Numbered from the stretch's first letter, positions 34,001 to 41,400 are shown. The stretch: DNA of 64,000 bases from Synanceia verrucosa (GCA_029721515.1 CM056559.1:5705001-5769000); one strand, 5' to 3'. Translations and numbers: made by a program. Notes: generated from the sequence alone by a model not told the origin.

Positions 34001-35102
34001 CAAACCTTCCTCAACATAAAACTCCATGTTACTGCCTGAACTTTGCCATCTCTCTGTGAACTGAAAATCTTTCCAGTCATTTAATAACAACAACTAATTA
34101 CTAGACTAGAAAATTAAAACTAGAAAATTCTTGTAATAACCCAGCTTACCTCTTTTACATCCTTAAATATTCGTGCAAAGTCCTCGTTGATCGAAAGGCT
34201 TCGTCTCTCTATGTCACCGCGAAGATTTCTCCTGGTGCGCAAACTGTTCTCAGTGAAGAACACAGACAAAGCCTTCAGGGCCTCGAGCATCTCCTGAAAG
34301 CACAAAATGAAACCATCAGGAGGTGAGTCAGTCTGGGTGGTATGACAAATTGTTAGCCTCATAGCCTGAGTCATTTTTCAAGATTTTCAGACAAGAGAAA
34401 ACAACGCACACAAACACACTTTTTATTATAATATAATAGTAAGTTCACACTGATGTGTGAACTGGTTTGCGAAAAACAGTCACAACATCAATTGCATAAC
34501 AGATAAAAGTTATAGAGTTAGGCAGATATCACTACTTTAACAAAATATTACTTAAACAATTATGCAGTGAGGCTCATGAAATGTTGCACCGAGAATCTGG
34601 TCCCTTTCATACACAAACCATCAAAGACAAAGCTGCAGTCCTCACTCACAAAATACGTTTCCCTTCGTTAACCACTAGTATCTTAGCATGGGAAAATGTC
34701 TGCGATGAGGGATGCAAACTAGCTCCATCAAAGTTCACAGTGCACAGTCGAAACTGAATTCCTGCAGCAATACGCAAAGCGTAAGTTATTTTTGCCATTA
34801 TTACTGCGGTTAACCACAGCAGATTAGTGCCTATGTCATTTTCCTTCCTCTAAATGTGTGGCAATGTCACATAAACGCATAATTATGTCCGATTATGAGG
34901 CGACGATCTTGGACATTTAGCCAATGTTAGCTAGCTAGCTAGCAGGAAGCTAACTCTCCCGTTGTACCTTGTCATTGTCAAGCCTCGTATCCAGTATTTT
35001 GTTGAGCTTCCTTGACAGCGGATTATTGGGCTGAGAAGGAGCATTTTGATTCTGTATTCCAGTGGAGCCTTCAGTTGATATTTCTAGCTTGGTATCAGCC
35101 AT
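14181..35102 (-). CDS. cog6: COG6, conserved oligomeric Golgi complex subunit 6 (19 coding exons, complete)
   Basis: COG6 is a subunit of lobe B (COG5-8) of the COG complex, a peripheral Golgi tether that captures vesicles recycling glycosylation enzymes within the Golgi; loss causes a congenital glycosylation disorder in people (family knowledge). Nineteen exons on the minus strand join, with matching phases and conserved borders, into 1956 nt: 651 codons plus stop, close to the roughly 657 residues I recall for human. The N-terminal 45 residues are variable. Residues 46-136 are charged and heptad-like (ENSLRTRRNLRGDIERRS, then EQTQDLIIKTNKLQ), fitting the coiled coil that binds other lobe B subunits. 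The rest is helical, with highly conserved blocks such as GGTPRPIEMHSHDP, EQVIVAEPGAVLLYK and ASNLGTADMAT, and the end SPQQVQTLLS. The start was chosen because its context (ACAATGG) is good and the N-terminus aligns. No frameshift or premature stop is seen. Coordinates cover the whole gene; exons are listed separately. Confidence 0.97.
14329..16060 (-). other. COG6 intron 18
   Basis: GT-AG intron of 1.7 kb. It is AT-rich around 14.7-15.1 kb with ATT-type simple sequence. No other feature is identified. Confidence 0.8.
16061..16140 (-). CDS. cog6: COG6 coding exon 18 (residues 577-603 in part)
   Basis: The exon encodes VQFDRYLSSPDTLMMPQL and NFLLSAAI plus two bases. The acceptor is CCAACAG|GTC and the donor AA|GTGAGT. 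The codon completes as AAG (Lys) with exon 19. Confidence 0.96.
16141..16245 (-). other. COG6 intron 17, 105 nt and open in frame
   Basis: GTGAGT...AACAG intron whose length is a multiple of three and which has no stop codon in the flanking frame, so retention would insert 35 residues. Human COG6 has no such insert at this point (from memory), so it is read as an intron. Confidence 0.85.
16246..16299 (-). CDS. cog6: COG6 coding exon 17 (residues 559-576), 54-nt microexon-like
   Basis: This short exon encodes GPLSLLPSMDGSSVKAAM. The acceptor is GTGTCAG|GGT and the donor ATG|GTGAGT. Both phases are 0, so inclusion, skipping, or retention of the 105-nt intron after it would all keep the frame. 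Confidence 0.9.
16300..17809 (-). other. COG6 intron 16
   Basis: GT-AG intron of 1.5 kb with no further feature identified. Confidence 0.8.
17810..17917 (-). CDS. cog6: COG6 coding exon 16 (residues 523-558)
   Basis: The exon encodes IEAHLDTLINEQASYVLT, RAGLSYIYSCVQQH and SAEQ. The acceptor is TTCTAG|ATC and the donor CAG|GTCTCA. Length is 108 nt, phase 0 at both ends. Confidence 0.95.
17918..18388 (-). other. COG6 intron 15
   Basis: GT-AG intron of 471 nt; AT-rich, nothing else seen. Confidence 0.8.
18389..18556 (-). CDS. cog6: COG6 coding exon 15 (residues 467-522)
   Basis: This 168-nt exon encodes VLSCILDPLLQLCTVSAS, NLGTADMATYMVNSLYVM and KTTLALFEFTDKRLEML then EFQ. The acceptor is TTCCCAG|GTG and the donor CAG|GTCTGT, phase 0 at both ends. 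Confidence 0.97.
18696..18827 (-). CDS. cog6: COG6 coding exon 14 (residues 423-466)
   Basis: This 132-nt exon, phase 0 at both ends, encodes VELPPADLGPTGSLTQTL, then SLLREVLASHDSSVVPLD and ARQADFAQ. The acceptor is GGGCAG|GTG and the donor CAG|GTAAAC. Confidence 0.97.
18828..19626 (-). other. COG6 intron 13, GC-AG type
   Basis: The donor is AAG|GCAAAT and the acceptor GGGCAG|GTG. The exon borders are fixed by conserved protein sequence on both sides. Nothing else is identified within it. Confidence 0.9.
19627..19744 (-). CDS. cog6: COG6 coding exon 13 (residues 383 in part to 422), GC donor
   Basis: After TGTCCAG|C the exon encodes SIIGTSVASLLITIEEMH and ILSKKMFFNSLSLHASRL then MDK. The frame requires a junction after Lys422, where the genome reads AAG|GCAAAT. 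The donor is therefore GC, not GT, giving a GC-AG intron (18828-19626). No GT nearby keeps both the frame and the conserved MDK-VELP junction. Confidence 0.93.
19838..20100 (+). mobile_element. DNA-transposon remnant in COG6 intron 12
   Basis: It starts TAGGGCCCTACCAATATGG and continues with GATGTCAATATCAATAT, a pattern I recognise from teleost hAT-like dispersed repeats. The matching right end was not found, so this is a fragment; the 3' limit is approximate. Confidence 0.45.
20425..20516 (-). CDS. cog6: COG6 coding exon 12 (residues 353-383 in part)
   Basis: The exon encodes VRIEQVIVAEPGAVLLYK and LSNLLKFYHLTI plus two bases. The acceptor is CCCTCAG|GTT and the donor AG|GTGTGT. The sequence is nearly identical to the vertebrate consensus as I recall it. 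Confidence 0.96.
20614..20678 (-). CDS. cog6: COG6 coding exon 11 (residues 331 in part to 352)
   Basis: This 65-nt exon encodes VEENMQEVVGHITEGV then CRPLK. The acceptor is ACATTAG|GT and the donor AAA|GTGAGC. The following intron is only 97 nt. Confidence 0.95.
20761..21253 (+). mobile_element. hAT-like MITE in COG6 intron 10
   Basis: The left end TAGGGCTGCAAC and right end GTTAGTTGCAG are inverted partners. The right part is the familiar AATTGATTGATTAATCAATT region. A GGGGTGTAAC-led segment near 20950 with GC-rich content may be a second element inserted inside. Confidence 0.6.
21877..21968 (-). CDS. cog6: COG6 coding exon 10 (residues 300 in part to 331 in part)
   Basis: The exon encodes YVGDMLAWLHQATASEKE and HLEALLKQVTLQ between split codons. 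The acceptor is TTTCAG|G and the donor G|GTATGT. Length is 92 nt. Confidence 0.96.
22164..22203 (+). repeat. (TG)n microsatellite in COG6 intron 9
   Basis: This is an uninterrupted 40-nt TG run. Confidence 0.98.
22850..23371 (+). mobile_element. MITE-like repeat in COG6 intron 9
   Basis: It begins CACTGCAAATTACTTGG and ends near CTTGTTTTTAGACACCCC, matching the two ends of a dispersed teleost element whose termini read CACTGCAAA/TTTGCAGTG (from memory). Internal duplicates around TTTTGGGTCT are at about 23036 and 23136. Boundaries are approximate. Confidence 0.45.
23166..23199 (+). repeat. tRNA-like SINE head fragment
   Basis: GGCTGTAGCTCAGTCGGTAG is a clear tRNA A-box region. The B box is absent because the sequence returns to AT-rich repeat after about 33 nt. 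It cannot be a tRNA gene. Confidence 0.6.
23555..23683 (-). CDS. cog6: COG6 coding exon 9 (residues 257 in part to 300 in part)
   Basis: After GGTCAG|G the exon encodes YTLDEFGTARRCAVVRGF through GGTPRPIEMHSHDPM and ends AG|GTACAG. This is one of the strongest COG6 signatures in the window. Confidence 0.97.
23684..25015 (-). other. COG6 intron 8
   Basis: GT-AG intron of 1.3 kb whose first bases (GTAACA) run into a CA repeat on the transcribed strand. Nothing else is identified. Confidence 0.8.
24974..25003 (+). repeat. (TG)n microsatellite; read as CA repeat in the COG6 transcript
   Basis: This 30-nt run begins at intron position +13 after the exon 8 donor on the minus strand. Confidence 0.97.
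25016..25109 (-). CDS. cog6: COG6 coding exon 8 (residues 226 in part to 257 in part)
   Basis: The exon encodes ECRGLTQETCDVSPVLTQ and AMEALQDRPVLY, preceded by a split Asn codon and followed by a split Lys codon. The acceptor is TTCTAAG|AT. The donor AA|GTAACA departs from consensus at -1, +5 and +6, yet the next exon must begin with G to complete Lys, which fixes this site. A CA repeat begins at about intron position +13. Confidence 0.93.
25110..26308 (-). other. COG6 intron 7
   Basis: GT-AG intron of 1.2 kb. It holds a poly-A run at 25351-25373 (plus strand), which is T-rich in the transcript. No gene is seen. Confidence 0.8.
26309..26379 (-). CDS. cog6: COG6 coding exon 7 (residues 202 in part to 226 in part)
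   Basis: The exon encodes LEIMEQMAVLQETSYEQL then YRWAQ. The acceptor is TTCTAG|T and the donor A|GTGAGT. Length is 71 nt with one split codon at each end, and the phases fit exons 6 and 8. Confidence 0.95.
26563..26645 (-). CDS. cog6: COG6 coding exon 6 (residues 175-202 in part)
   Basis: This 83-nt exon encodes DFFRALRRVKHIHEDVKV and LLRTNQQTA plus two bases (GG). The acceptor is TCCCAG|GAT and the donor GG|GTGAGC. The codon completes as GGT (Gly) with exon 7. Confidence 0.95.
26646..27138 (-). other. COG6 intron 5
   Basis: GT-AG intron of 493 nt; nothing else identified. Confidence 0.8.
27139..27250 (-). CDS. cog6: COG6 coding exon 5 (residues 137 in part to 174)
   Basis: After CCCTCAG|C the exon encodes HRLEVRAQVAQAFLAKFQ through GARDAPITE and ends GAG|GTAATC, phase 0. 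The RAQVA-AFL-KFQL pattern is diagnostic of COG6. Confidence 0.96.
28244..28612 (+). mobile_element. hAT-like MITE with a smaller element nested inside (COG6 intron 4)
   Basis: The left end GAGGGGTGGGAA and right end TACCCACCCCTA are inverted partners. Flanks CTCACAAA (28236-28243) and GTCACAAA (28613-28620) form an 8-bp target duplication with one mismatch. The interior has GATACTTTTTC and TATCGCGATACGTATCAT, typical of this teleost family. There is no transposase. Confidence 0.75.
28362..28449. mobile_element. 88-bp element with TAGGGCTG/CAGCCCTA ends nested in the hAT-like MITE
   Basis: Perfect 8-bp inverted ends enclose AT-rich sequence that interrupts the surrounding element. A clear target duplication is not visible, so the call is tentative. 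Confidence 0.45.
32151..32198. promoter_or_regulatory. AT-rich homeodomain/octamer-type motif cluster in COG6 intron 4
   Basis: AACAATTAATG, CATTAATGATGATTG and a perfect octamer ATGCAAAT (32191-32198) lie within 50 nt inside apparently repeat-free DNA. This could be a conserved enhancer, but conservation cannot be tested here. Confidence 0.3.
33539..33597 (-). CDS. cog6: COG6 coding exon 4 (residues 118-137 in part)
   Basis: The exon encodes AAKEQTQDLIIKTNKLQGE plus two bases of the next codon. The acceptor is CAACAG|GCT and the donor AA|GTGAGT. It finishes the N-terminal coiled-coil region. The split codon joins exon 5 as AAC (Asn). Confidence 0.94.
33782..33853 (-). CDS. cog6: COG6 coding exon 3 (residues 94-117)
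   Basis: This 72-nt exon, phase 0 at both ends, encodes ELESVHEDVQAMSTCCEE then MTNRLK. The acceptor is CATAG|GAG and the donor AAG|GTATGG. Skipping it would keep the frame. Confidence 0.95.
34150..34293 (-). CDS. cog6: COG6 coding exon 2 (residues 46-93)
   Basis: The acceptor reads CTTTCAG|GAG at 34293 and the donor GAG|GTAAGC at 34150. The exon encodes EMLEALKALSVFFTENSL through RIFKDVKE, the most recognisable N-terminal block of COG6 and the start of the predicted coiled coil. It is 144 nt, phase 0 at both ends. Confidence 0.97.
34294..34967 (-). other. COG6 intron 1
   Basis: GT-AG intron of 674 nt. Just after the donor it carries a run of GCTA units that can fold back on GTTAGC/GCTAAC. 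Confidence 0.8.
34968..35102 (-). CDS. cog6: COG6 coding exon 1 (residues 1-45)
   Basis: The exon begins with ATG (35100-35102) in the context ACAATGG and encodes MADTKLEISTEG through the conserved block NPLSRKLNKILDTRLDNDK. It ends AAG|GTACAA at 34968/34967, phase 0. The first 25 residues are Gln/Asn/Ser-rich and poorly conserved, as in other vertebrates. The 5' UTR extends to higher coordinates; its length is unknown. Confidence 0.95.
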
Positions 35103-35117
35103 TGTACAAATTCACTT

Positions 35118-35125
35118 CCACGTCA
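35118..35125 (-). promoter_or_regulatory. UPRE-like motif TGACGTGG just upstream of COG6 ATG
   Basis: The minus strand reads TGACGTGG 16 bases before the COG6 start codon. This is the core bound by XBP1/ATF6 and overlaps CRE and CREB3-family motifs (established knowledge). Whether it lies in the promoter or the 5' UTR is unknown because the transcription start is not mapped. Confidence 0.4.
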
Positions 35126-35160
35126 ACTTTCGGAAAAATGTTTTGGTCCGTTCACAATTA

Positions 35161-35168
35161 ACTTCCGG
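35161..35168 (-). promoter_or_regulatory. ETS-type site CCGGAAGT upstream of COG6
   Basis: A perfect CCGGAAGT on the minus strand lies about 60 bases before the COG6 ATG. This motif is typical of TATA-less housekeeping promoters and fits a ubiquitously expressed Golgi gene. No TATA box is evident. Confidence 0.45.
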
Positions 35169-36805
35169 TGGACGAGTGGATACGCGGAGGCTAACGACAC
35201 AACGTTCCGCTCTCAGTTATTTTTTAGTATTGTTTGTGACAAAGAAAAGACCAACAAGGATTGACGACGACAATTACGGTAATGATATCACAAAAATATA
35301 ATGTCTCTCATATTTAGGCTTTATCACTCAGTGAAGAATGCGTCTTATTGAGTTAATATACACAAGTAAGTAGCGTATAATAAGCAGAAGATATCCAAAG
35401 TCATATGCCTTACAAGGTAGAAGGGCTTTTAGTAACTTTATTTAGTTCGTTTTCGAGTGATACAAACTTTTAAACGATACGAGAGACAAGGGCATAATTT
35501 AAAGGAACATTAAAGCATGACCGGGTACACACACAGATATATATTTAAGCTAATAGTGTACTGAGACAGCAGACATTACTGTATGACTTTATACAGTAGG
35601 AAAAGCACAGGTGTTACCAATTACCACTTATTACCATAACGACAGCTTTGTTGCGTTCAAATGTTCCAGTGAAAGTGACTTCATGCGCCATAACTATGAA
35701 ATCAAAGCAGCTAATTTATTCTTCCATCAGTAATTTGATTAATTTACACCTGTGACACCCCAGTCTTGTTAGTGAGGTAACTCCTCCGCTGCACAGGTGT
35801 GGCAACTTGTAAAATCTGACAAACAGCGACCTGACTGACTGTGCATCCCCAAAAAGGAGGCAAAATAAGAAACTAACCTAAGATTTTTCTCTGTTTTTGA
35901 CCCTAGCCTCCAGCTTTACCCATTTTGAGAGCATGACGAATACACTGCAGGTATGTTGTTTGTGATAAACATTAGTTTACAAGGGAACCAACAACTGATA
36001 ACATGTCCAAGTCATCTGCTATATTTTTGCATATTTGAAATAAAAACTACTGCTATTATGACAGGCTTTTAATGCCATTGAAACTGTGCTGTTTGCAAAA
36101 TAATACTGAAAAAATGTTTATTTATTGTCTTTATTAATTCACATACTCCAAAATGTGACATGTTCATCTGTAAACACTTATTTCCAACTCTGTTTCAATC
36201 AAAAAAAAAGAAGATAATGAACAAGGCAGACTAAACATGCAAGAGAAAATACATATTTTACATAAGATCAACTCTGTAAAAGTCCCAAAAATTAGAGTAC
36301 AAAATTAAGAGCTCATCAGTATGATTTTTATTAATTTTAATAGCTTGTAAGTAGCCTCATACAGTTGTTTTCAAAATGGGGAGGTTCTCAGCAAAAAGCT
36401 GAATTGATTTTCGCTGTAATTAACACACAGAATATCATTTTTAATATAACTTTTAATATTACTCTCTGAATATATTCTTTTTTGTATACTTTTTTCCTGC
36501 AATTTTCCTAATCTTACATCTACTATATACTTATTGTTATGGGTATTAACCTTGAAACTTTGGTGAGAATAACACTTAAAAGCAAAATTCCTATCATTCC
36601 TTACTCTAGGATAAAATCTTATGACACTGTGCTAACAATGTACCAAACTAGGTCCAGGTCCAGGATCGCTATTTTCAAGTCTAGCAGTTTACGAGACGTC
36701 CCTGAATGCAGCAGCAGTATGCAGGGAACGATAGGCGCGGTGAGTCCAGCCCCTGGGTGGGGATTTCTGTGATTGATGGTCACCTCCCGAGAGTTTCATG
36801 GACTC

Positions 36806-36834
36806 GCCCCCTCCCCGCCTCCCTTCCTCCCTCC

Positions 36835-36869
<35 letters not shown>

Positions 36870-36892
36870 CTCCTCCTCCTCTCCTCCTCTGA
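36806..36892 (+). repeat. CT-rich polypyrimidine tract near the LHFPL6 transcription start
   Basis: CCTCCCT-type sequence passes into an uninterrupted (CT)n run of about 27 nt and then a (TCC)n run. It lies immediately 5' of the probable first exon. Such tracts are common in core promoters and bind GAGA-type factors, but the role here is inferred. Confidence 0.7.
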
Positions 36893-37194
36893 GCAGGAAT
36901 GTGGAAACAGGGGTCCGTCCAGTCAGTCACAGTCACCACCGCACGTTTCTGCAGCACACAGGAGTGAATAATTGATCTTTGCCTCGCTTAAACGTATTGA
37001 TGAGGAAGAAGTGATTTTGGGAACGGATCCCTCGCTCACTTTTTTTGGATTTTTACTCTCAGGTCGTTTTATTTTCTCTTTTCTCCCCGGCGGAAGAAAA
37101 GTTTGCTTTGAGAGCCAACACAGCTGGAGTCAGCAGATGGAAATGTCCTCTCAGTGTCCACGGAGCGCACCTTATTCATTTCCTCTCACGACAT
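36893..37194 (+). other. lhfpl6: Probable LHFPL6 5' UTR exon 1
   Basis: A CpG-bearing, GC-balanced stretch starts after the CT tract and ends at a good donor (CAT|GTAAGC, 37195). The next plausible acceptor, CCTCCTGACAG at 37968, opens the exon that carries the LHFPL6 start codon. The exon's 5' end is not defined by sequence. Confidence 0.45.
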
Positions 37195-37968
37195 GTAAGC
37201 TTTCCACTTGGTTTTCCTTGTTCTTGGCTTTGTTGGCATGATTTACATTCCGACAGTGTGAGCACTGCGATAATACGGCGTGCTCAGTGAGGTCACCCCT
37301 GACGAAAAAATCACTATTCCTGAAGCGGCTGCTCCTGCAGGGACTTGTGCTGTATCCTCAACTAAAAGTCCACTTTCCATTGGGTTTGTGCTACTTATAT
37401 AGCTATTTTATAAGATATTATAGTCTCATAGTGTAAGTATTGATGCTGTGGTGCGTGTGTATGATGTCATTATAAAGTTATAGGAATGATGGTTTTCAAA
37501 GTGAAACTACATTCACAGTTGCCACGTTTAATATTATAAGTCAATAATAATATATGACCTGTCTGTTGGGCTATACCAGCTGTTATTTTGCATATTCAGC
37601 AGTGAGGGTTTTCAGTATTTACAACAGTCCTGCAGGATCTAGAAATATGTATGATGGAGAATAACCGTCTCCCTCAGCTTATGAAACTGGAGTAGATTAT
37701 TTATTATTATTTAGTTTGACAATTGGTGAATTGTTTTCCGCTATGTATGGAATCAAATCTGAAATATGTTGAATATATTGTATGAAACTGGAAAAGTACC
37801 CTAACAGAAAATAATAAGATCAAACAAACAGATGAGTATTAATACTCTTACTTGGACTCTTTCATATGAATATTTATAGCTGTACATAAAGTGGGTGGGG
37901 TTGGTTTTCAACTGTGGCTTCTCACATTATGACTGATCTGTCCTCTCTGCTCCTCTTCCTCCTGACAG

Positions 37969-38101
37969 GGGCCGGGAGTCACTGAGGAGGTGAAGGCTGT
38001 TGGTGTTAAATGCTCACTGCAAGGCTTCCCACAACACAGCAACTGCTCATATAACTGTTGTTAGTTCAGTGACTGTGTGAACTGCTCGCAGACTGTTTGC
38101 C
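37969..38101 (+). other. lhfpl6: LHFPL6 5' UTR portion of the first coding exon
   Basis: The acceptor, a pyrimidine-rich tract ending CTGACAG, is at 37968. The 133 nt before the start codon contain one upstream ATG at 38010, which opens a 14-codon frame ending at 38054. Confidence 0.6.
38010..38054 (+). other. Upstream ORF in the LHFPL6 5' UTR (14 codons)
   Basis: ATG at 38010 opens a frame that stops with TAA at 38052-38054, 47 nt before the main ATG. Context is AAATGC (A at -3, C at +4), moderate. It may lower translation of LHFPL6; this is inference. Confidence 0.5.
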
Positions 38102-38486
38102 ATGGCGTCCAGTCTGACATGTGCGGGTGTTATCTGGGCCCTGCTGTCCCTGCTGTGTGCCGCTGCCTCCTGTGTTGGCTTCTTCATGCCCTACTGGCTG
38201 CTGGGGACACAGATGGACAAGCCAGTGTCCTTTGGCACGTTTCGCCGCTGTTCCTACCCGGTGAGGGACGAGGAGAGGCAGTCCACGGTGATGCTGGAGC
38301 AGTGTGGGCGCTACGCCTCCTTCCTTGGCATCCCCAGTCTGGAGTGGAGGATCTGCACCGTGGTGACGGGCGTGGGATGCGGCCTCCTCCTGCTGGTGGC
38401 GCTCACAGCTCTCATGGGCTGCTGCATCTCTGATCTCATCTCACGTACAATCGGCCGTGTGGCCGGCGGCATCCAGTTTGTCGGAG
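38102..38486 (+). CDS. lhfpl6: LHFPL6 (LHFP) first coding exon, residues 1-129 in part; gene continues beyond the window
   Basis: LHFPL6 belongs to the LHFPL tetraspan family (claudin-like fold, plasma membrane); relatives LHFPL3/4 partner GABA-A receptors and LHFPL5 the hair-cell transduction channel, while the role of LHFPL6 is less clear (family knowledge). The exon starts MASSLTCAGVIWALLSLL in a strong context (GCCATGG). Membrane segment 1 covers about residues 7-30, ending GFFMPYW. The extracellular loop (31-83) holds SFGTFRRCSYPV and Cys50/Cys68, plus EWRICT (81-86). Membrane segment 2 covers about 84-108, and the loop SDLISRTIGRVAGGIQF leads into segment 3. The exon ends after G of a glycine codon at G|GTGAGT (38486/38487). 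Full length should be about 200 residues. The exons for segments 3 and 4 were looked for and not found up to 64000. Reading past the donor gives a 170-codon frame that is intron, not protein. Confidence 0.95.
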
Positions 38487-41400
38487 GTGAGTTTACATTT
38501 CTGTTGTTTTGTTTGTGTTTGGTAGTTGTGTTCAGACTGAAGGGGTCCACAGCCAAGGCTCTGACGACTATTATGAAGAGATCAGGAGTTCTCCAACAGA
38601 AGTGTTGTTCATGAAACAAGATCACATCAGTGAGGGAACAAGGAGGCATAGAATTCTTGATAACCATGAACACTTCACCCCGGGCTCGAGTTATTCTGGC
38701 CAACAAACCTGCTGTTGGCCCAGAAAAGCTGTTGTTTCCTCAGATGCTCAGCTCGACAGGAAATGAAAAGTGTCCCGGTGAGATGTCGGTCATGTTACTC
38801 TTTAACGATGTTGGATCGGTTCACATTTCTCATCTCATGACTGCAGTCTGAAAACAACACACACAATTCTCCACATCGCTGTAATGGATTGAGTGAATAT
38901 TTGAAAGAAGGTTAAAAAAGTGCCACATTTACCTTGAATTGTTGATTTCACATCAAAAGTGTTGATGTGGTTTTGGTCACTATTTAAGGAAGTTTGGTTT
39001 TAGGCTCATGTAATGTAAATAAGGTGTGAGATGTGAGAGGAAAAAAAAAAACATTTAACTTGCCTTACTTGTATGTGTGGCAGACTCTGGCATCGATTCA
39101 TATCTTTTGTTTTTAGTTTGAAGGAATGATGGGGGATTGAGCCAGCATGGTCAGAATCTGTCAGGATGATTTTCTGCCCTGGTTTTGATCCAGAAAGTAC
39201 CCCTTAAAACTGAAAATAAATCCACACCCTTTCCTTTTCCTCTTTGCAAAAATAGAGTCAAAACCACAGTGCAGTTTCGTCCATGAAATTATCTTTTCGT
39301 TTGTTTGTTTGTTTGATTACAGTAAGTGGACATGACTCCTCCGCACGGCACCAGCTTTGTTTATGGTTTTGCACATGTGTTCTCCCGGGATGTAAAGTCT
39401 GAGGGAAGACTTCTACCAAAGCTGCAAGTTTCTCTGTCCTAGTTTAAGAAGCTGCCGCGCTCCGGCCCTCTCATTAACTCAGAAACGTTTGCTTGCATAC
39501 TGTGGCTCACCACTCCGCTGTTTACGATCCCCATCACTTCAGTTTGGCTTTAAAAAGTGATGTGACAGAAAGGCAGGTTGCAGGCAGATTTGACAGAGCT
39601 GCCAGGTTTTTCAGAATGATAAATCTGCAGAGGACCACCACAACATGCCATGTCCTAGTTCTTAGCTACTTAGGACCATCAGTATTAAGGATGTATAATA
39701 TGGAGGATGATTAAGGTGAAGACTGGCTGGCTTATTCAGAAATGTGCACTTTTATGTAAGGAGAGCTCCTTTTAAGCTCTCAGCAACCCCATACATGGCG
39801 TATTACAGCAAGCTGCTATTTTTGGTTATAGGATTAAAAAATCCTTGTCTGTCTTTCTTGCAATTTCTCTCTTTCGTAGACTCACAAATCCAAACCCGCA
39901 TGAATTTAGATGGAGGGAGAGCGAAGGAAGGCGGGGCACAAGTTCTTTTTAACTTGAATTGTGGGGAGCCAAAGGGCAGAGATGTCTCAGAAGGGCTAAT
40001 TGGAAGTGACACAACTGGGAAGCTCAGTGGGCTGCTTCATGTATTGTCTTCTGTCACTTACAAAGAAATGTGGAGGCAGGCAGGGTAAATTGGGAGAGAG
40101 AAGGAAAAAAAATACCTGACGACGGAAACATTCAGCATTCACTTCTTATTAGCGAGAATCTTGCTGAGAAAGGAAGACCCGCAGAGGGGAAAACCAAAAT
40201 GTATGCCGAGAGATATGATCAAATCTCAGTGATTAGCGGGAACAGTGAGCGGGAGTAAATGAGCCGAGCAGTCGGTGAAGTATTTGAATTCACCAGATGC
40301 AAAGTAGTCTCATGGTTCACTGTCTGATGCTGGTGTCTTCCTCTTGTTGTGCTTCCTCTGCTCCTATTGTAGGCCACTAATGAAGGGTGTCTTACCGGGG
40401 AGGCCGGGGCCTCTGGGCTGCCACCAGTAAATCACCCACTTTATATCTCCCTGTAATTTATCTCAATCCCATGAAACAGATTAGAGCTGAAAGGATTTAT
40501 CAGTGCTTTATCTCACTAGGGGCAGCGCTGACTGAAAGAATACCTTTTAACAATAACTATTATTGTTGCTCGTATTGTTGTTTACCTCTTATAATGTTGT
40601 TTTCTTCCACTTCACCATGGGCAAGTTGTTATTGCTAATGGCAAAGGCCCAGGTTTCCTCTACAGGCCACAGGGTTGGAGTCTGCGTCTGAGTCTGTTCT
40701 GGCTCATCGATCAAAGGCCTGAATGCTCGCCGCTGCTTACATTAAACAACTGCCTGTGCGGTAGTTTCTTGTCTTCGTTATGCAGCAGTGCCGATTCCAA
40801 ACAACTGTGGCACAGACGGGAGGTTCAGACATTAAAAGATTCTTGACTTGGATTTGGTTGTTAGGGATTTTGACTCCCCTCCTGCGGAGCTTCCTCTTGT
40901 CTTTTGGGTTCCTGAAGCAGAGCCGTGCACAGCATGTCGAAAACTATTTGACATTGTTTTCCATGGGACGATAGAAGACCTCCGGGTTGTATTTGATGGA
41001 GGTCAAATACAACGTATTTGATTGTATTTCAATATCTGATTGGTGAGGGCATTTAAAAGAGAAATGCCTGATCTGCATGAGGAACTGAAAAAACTTAAAA
41101 ATGTGAGAAATAATGTGACTTTCATGTGACTTTCTCAAATGTCTGTGGTGCAGCTGGAGTTAAGAGGAATAATAGGAGTACACAGAGTGAGTGGGAGCTG
41201 TGCTGAAAAAGAGACAAAAAGGGCAGTGAGTGTAAATGTGAGTGGCTAGGAGAAGCAGGTTGAAATGGTCTGATGTTATTATTAATTATATATACATATT
41301 ATAATGGGGGGTCAAAGTATTTTAGCCTTATCTGAACTTTAGCCTTATCTGTGATGTCAGTTTGTTAATATAAACTGCAGCTGTAGATCCACTTTATGAC

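Larger units (their letters stand above)
35103..36899. other. Divergent intergenic/promoter region between COG6 and LHFPL6
   Basis: About 1.8 kb separates the COG6 start codon from the probable first exon of LHFPL6. The COG6 side carries ETS and UPRE-like motifs; the LHFPL6 side carries a Sp1-like CCCTCCCCGCC stretch and a CT tract. The middle (35.3-36.6 kb) is AT-rich and I see no gene in it. A donor-like GTGAGT at 36740 (after GGCGCG) could mark an alternative 5' exon of LHFPL6. Confidence 0.6.

Noticed and set aside
38077..38433. 118-codon frame overlapping the LHFPL6 start
   Set aside because: It starts at GTG, is a frame-shifted shadow of the LHFPL6 exon, and has atypical composition.
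38487..38614. Extension of the LHFPL6 frame past residue 128
   Set aside because: It runs through a strong GTGAGT donor and the added residues do not match the family; it is intron read-through.
41321..41351. Tandem duplication TTTAGCCTTATCTG x2
   Set aside because: Two 14-bp copies only; a small replication slip with no other signal.
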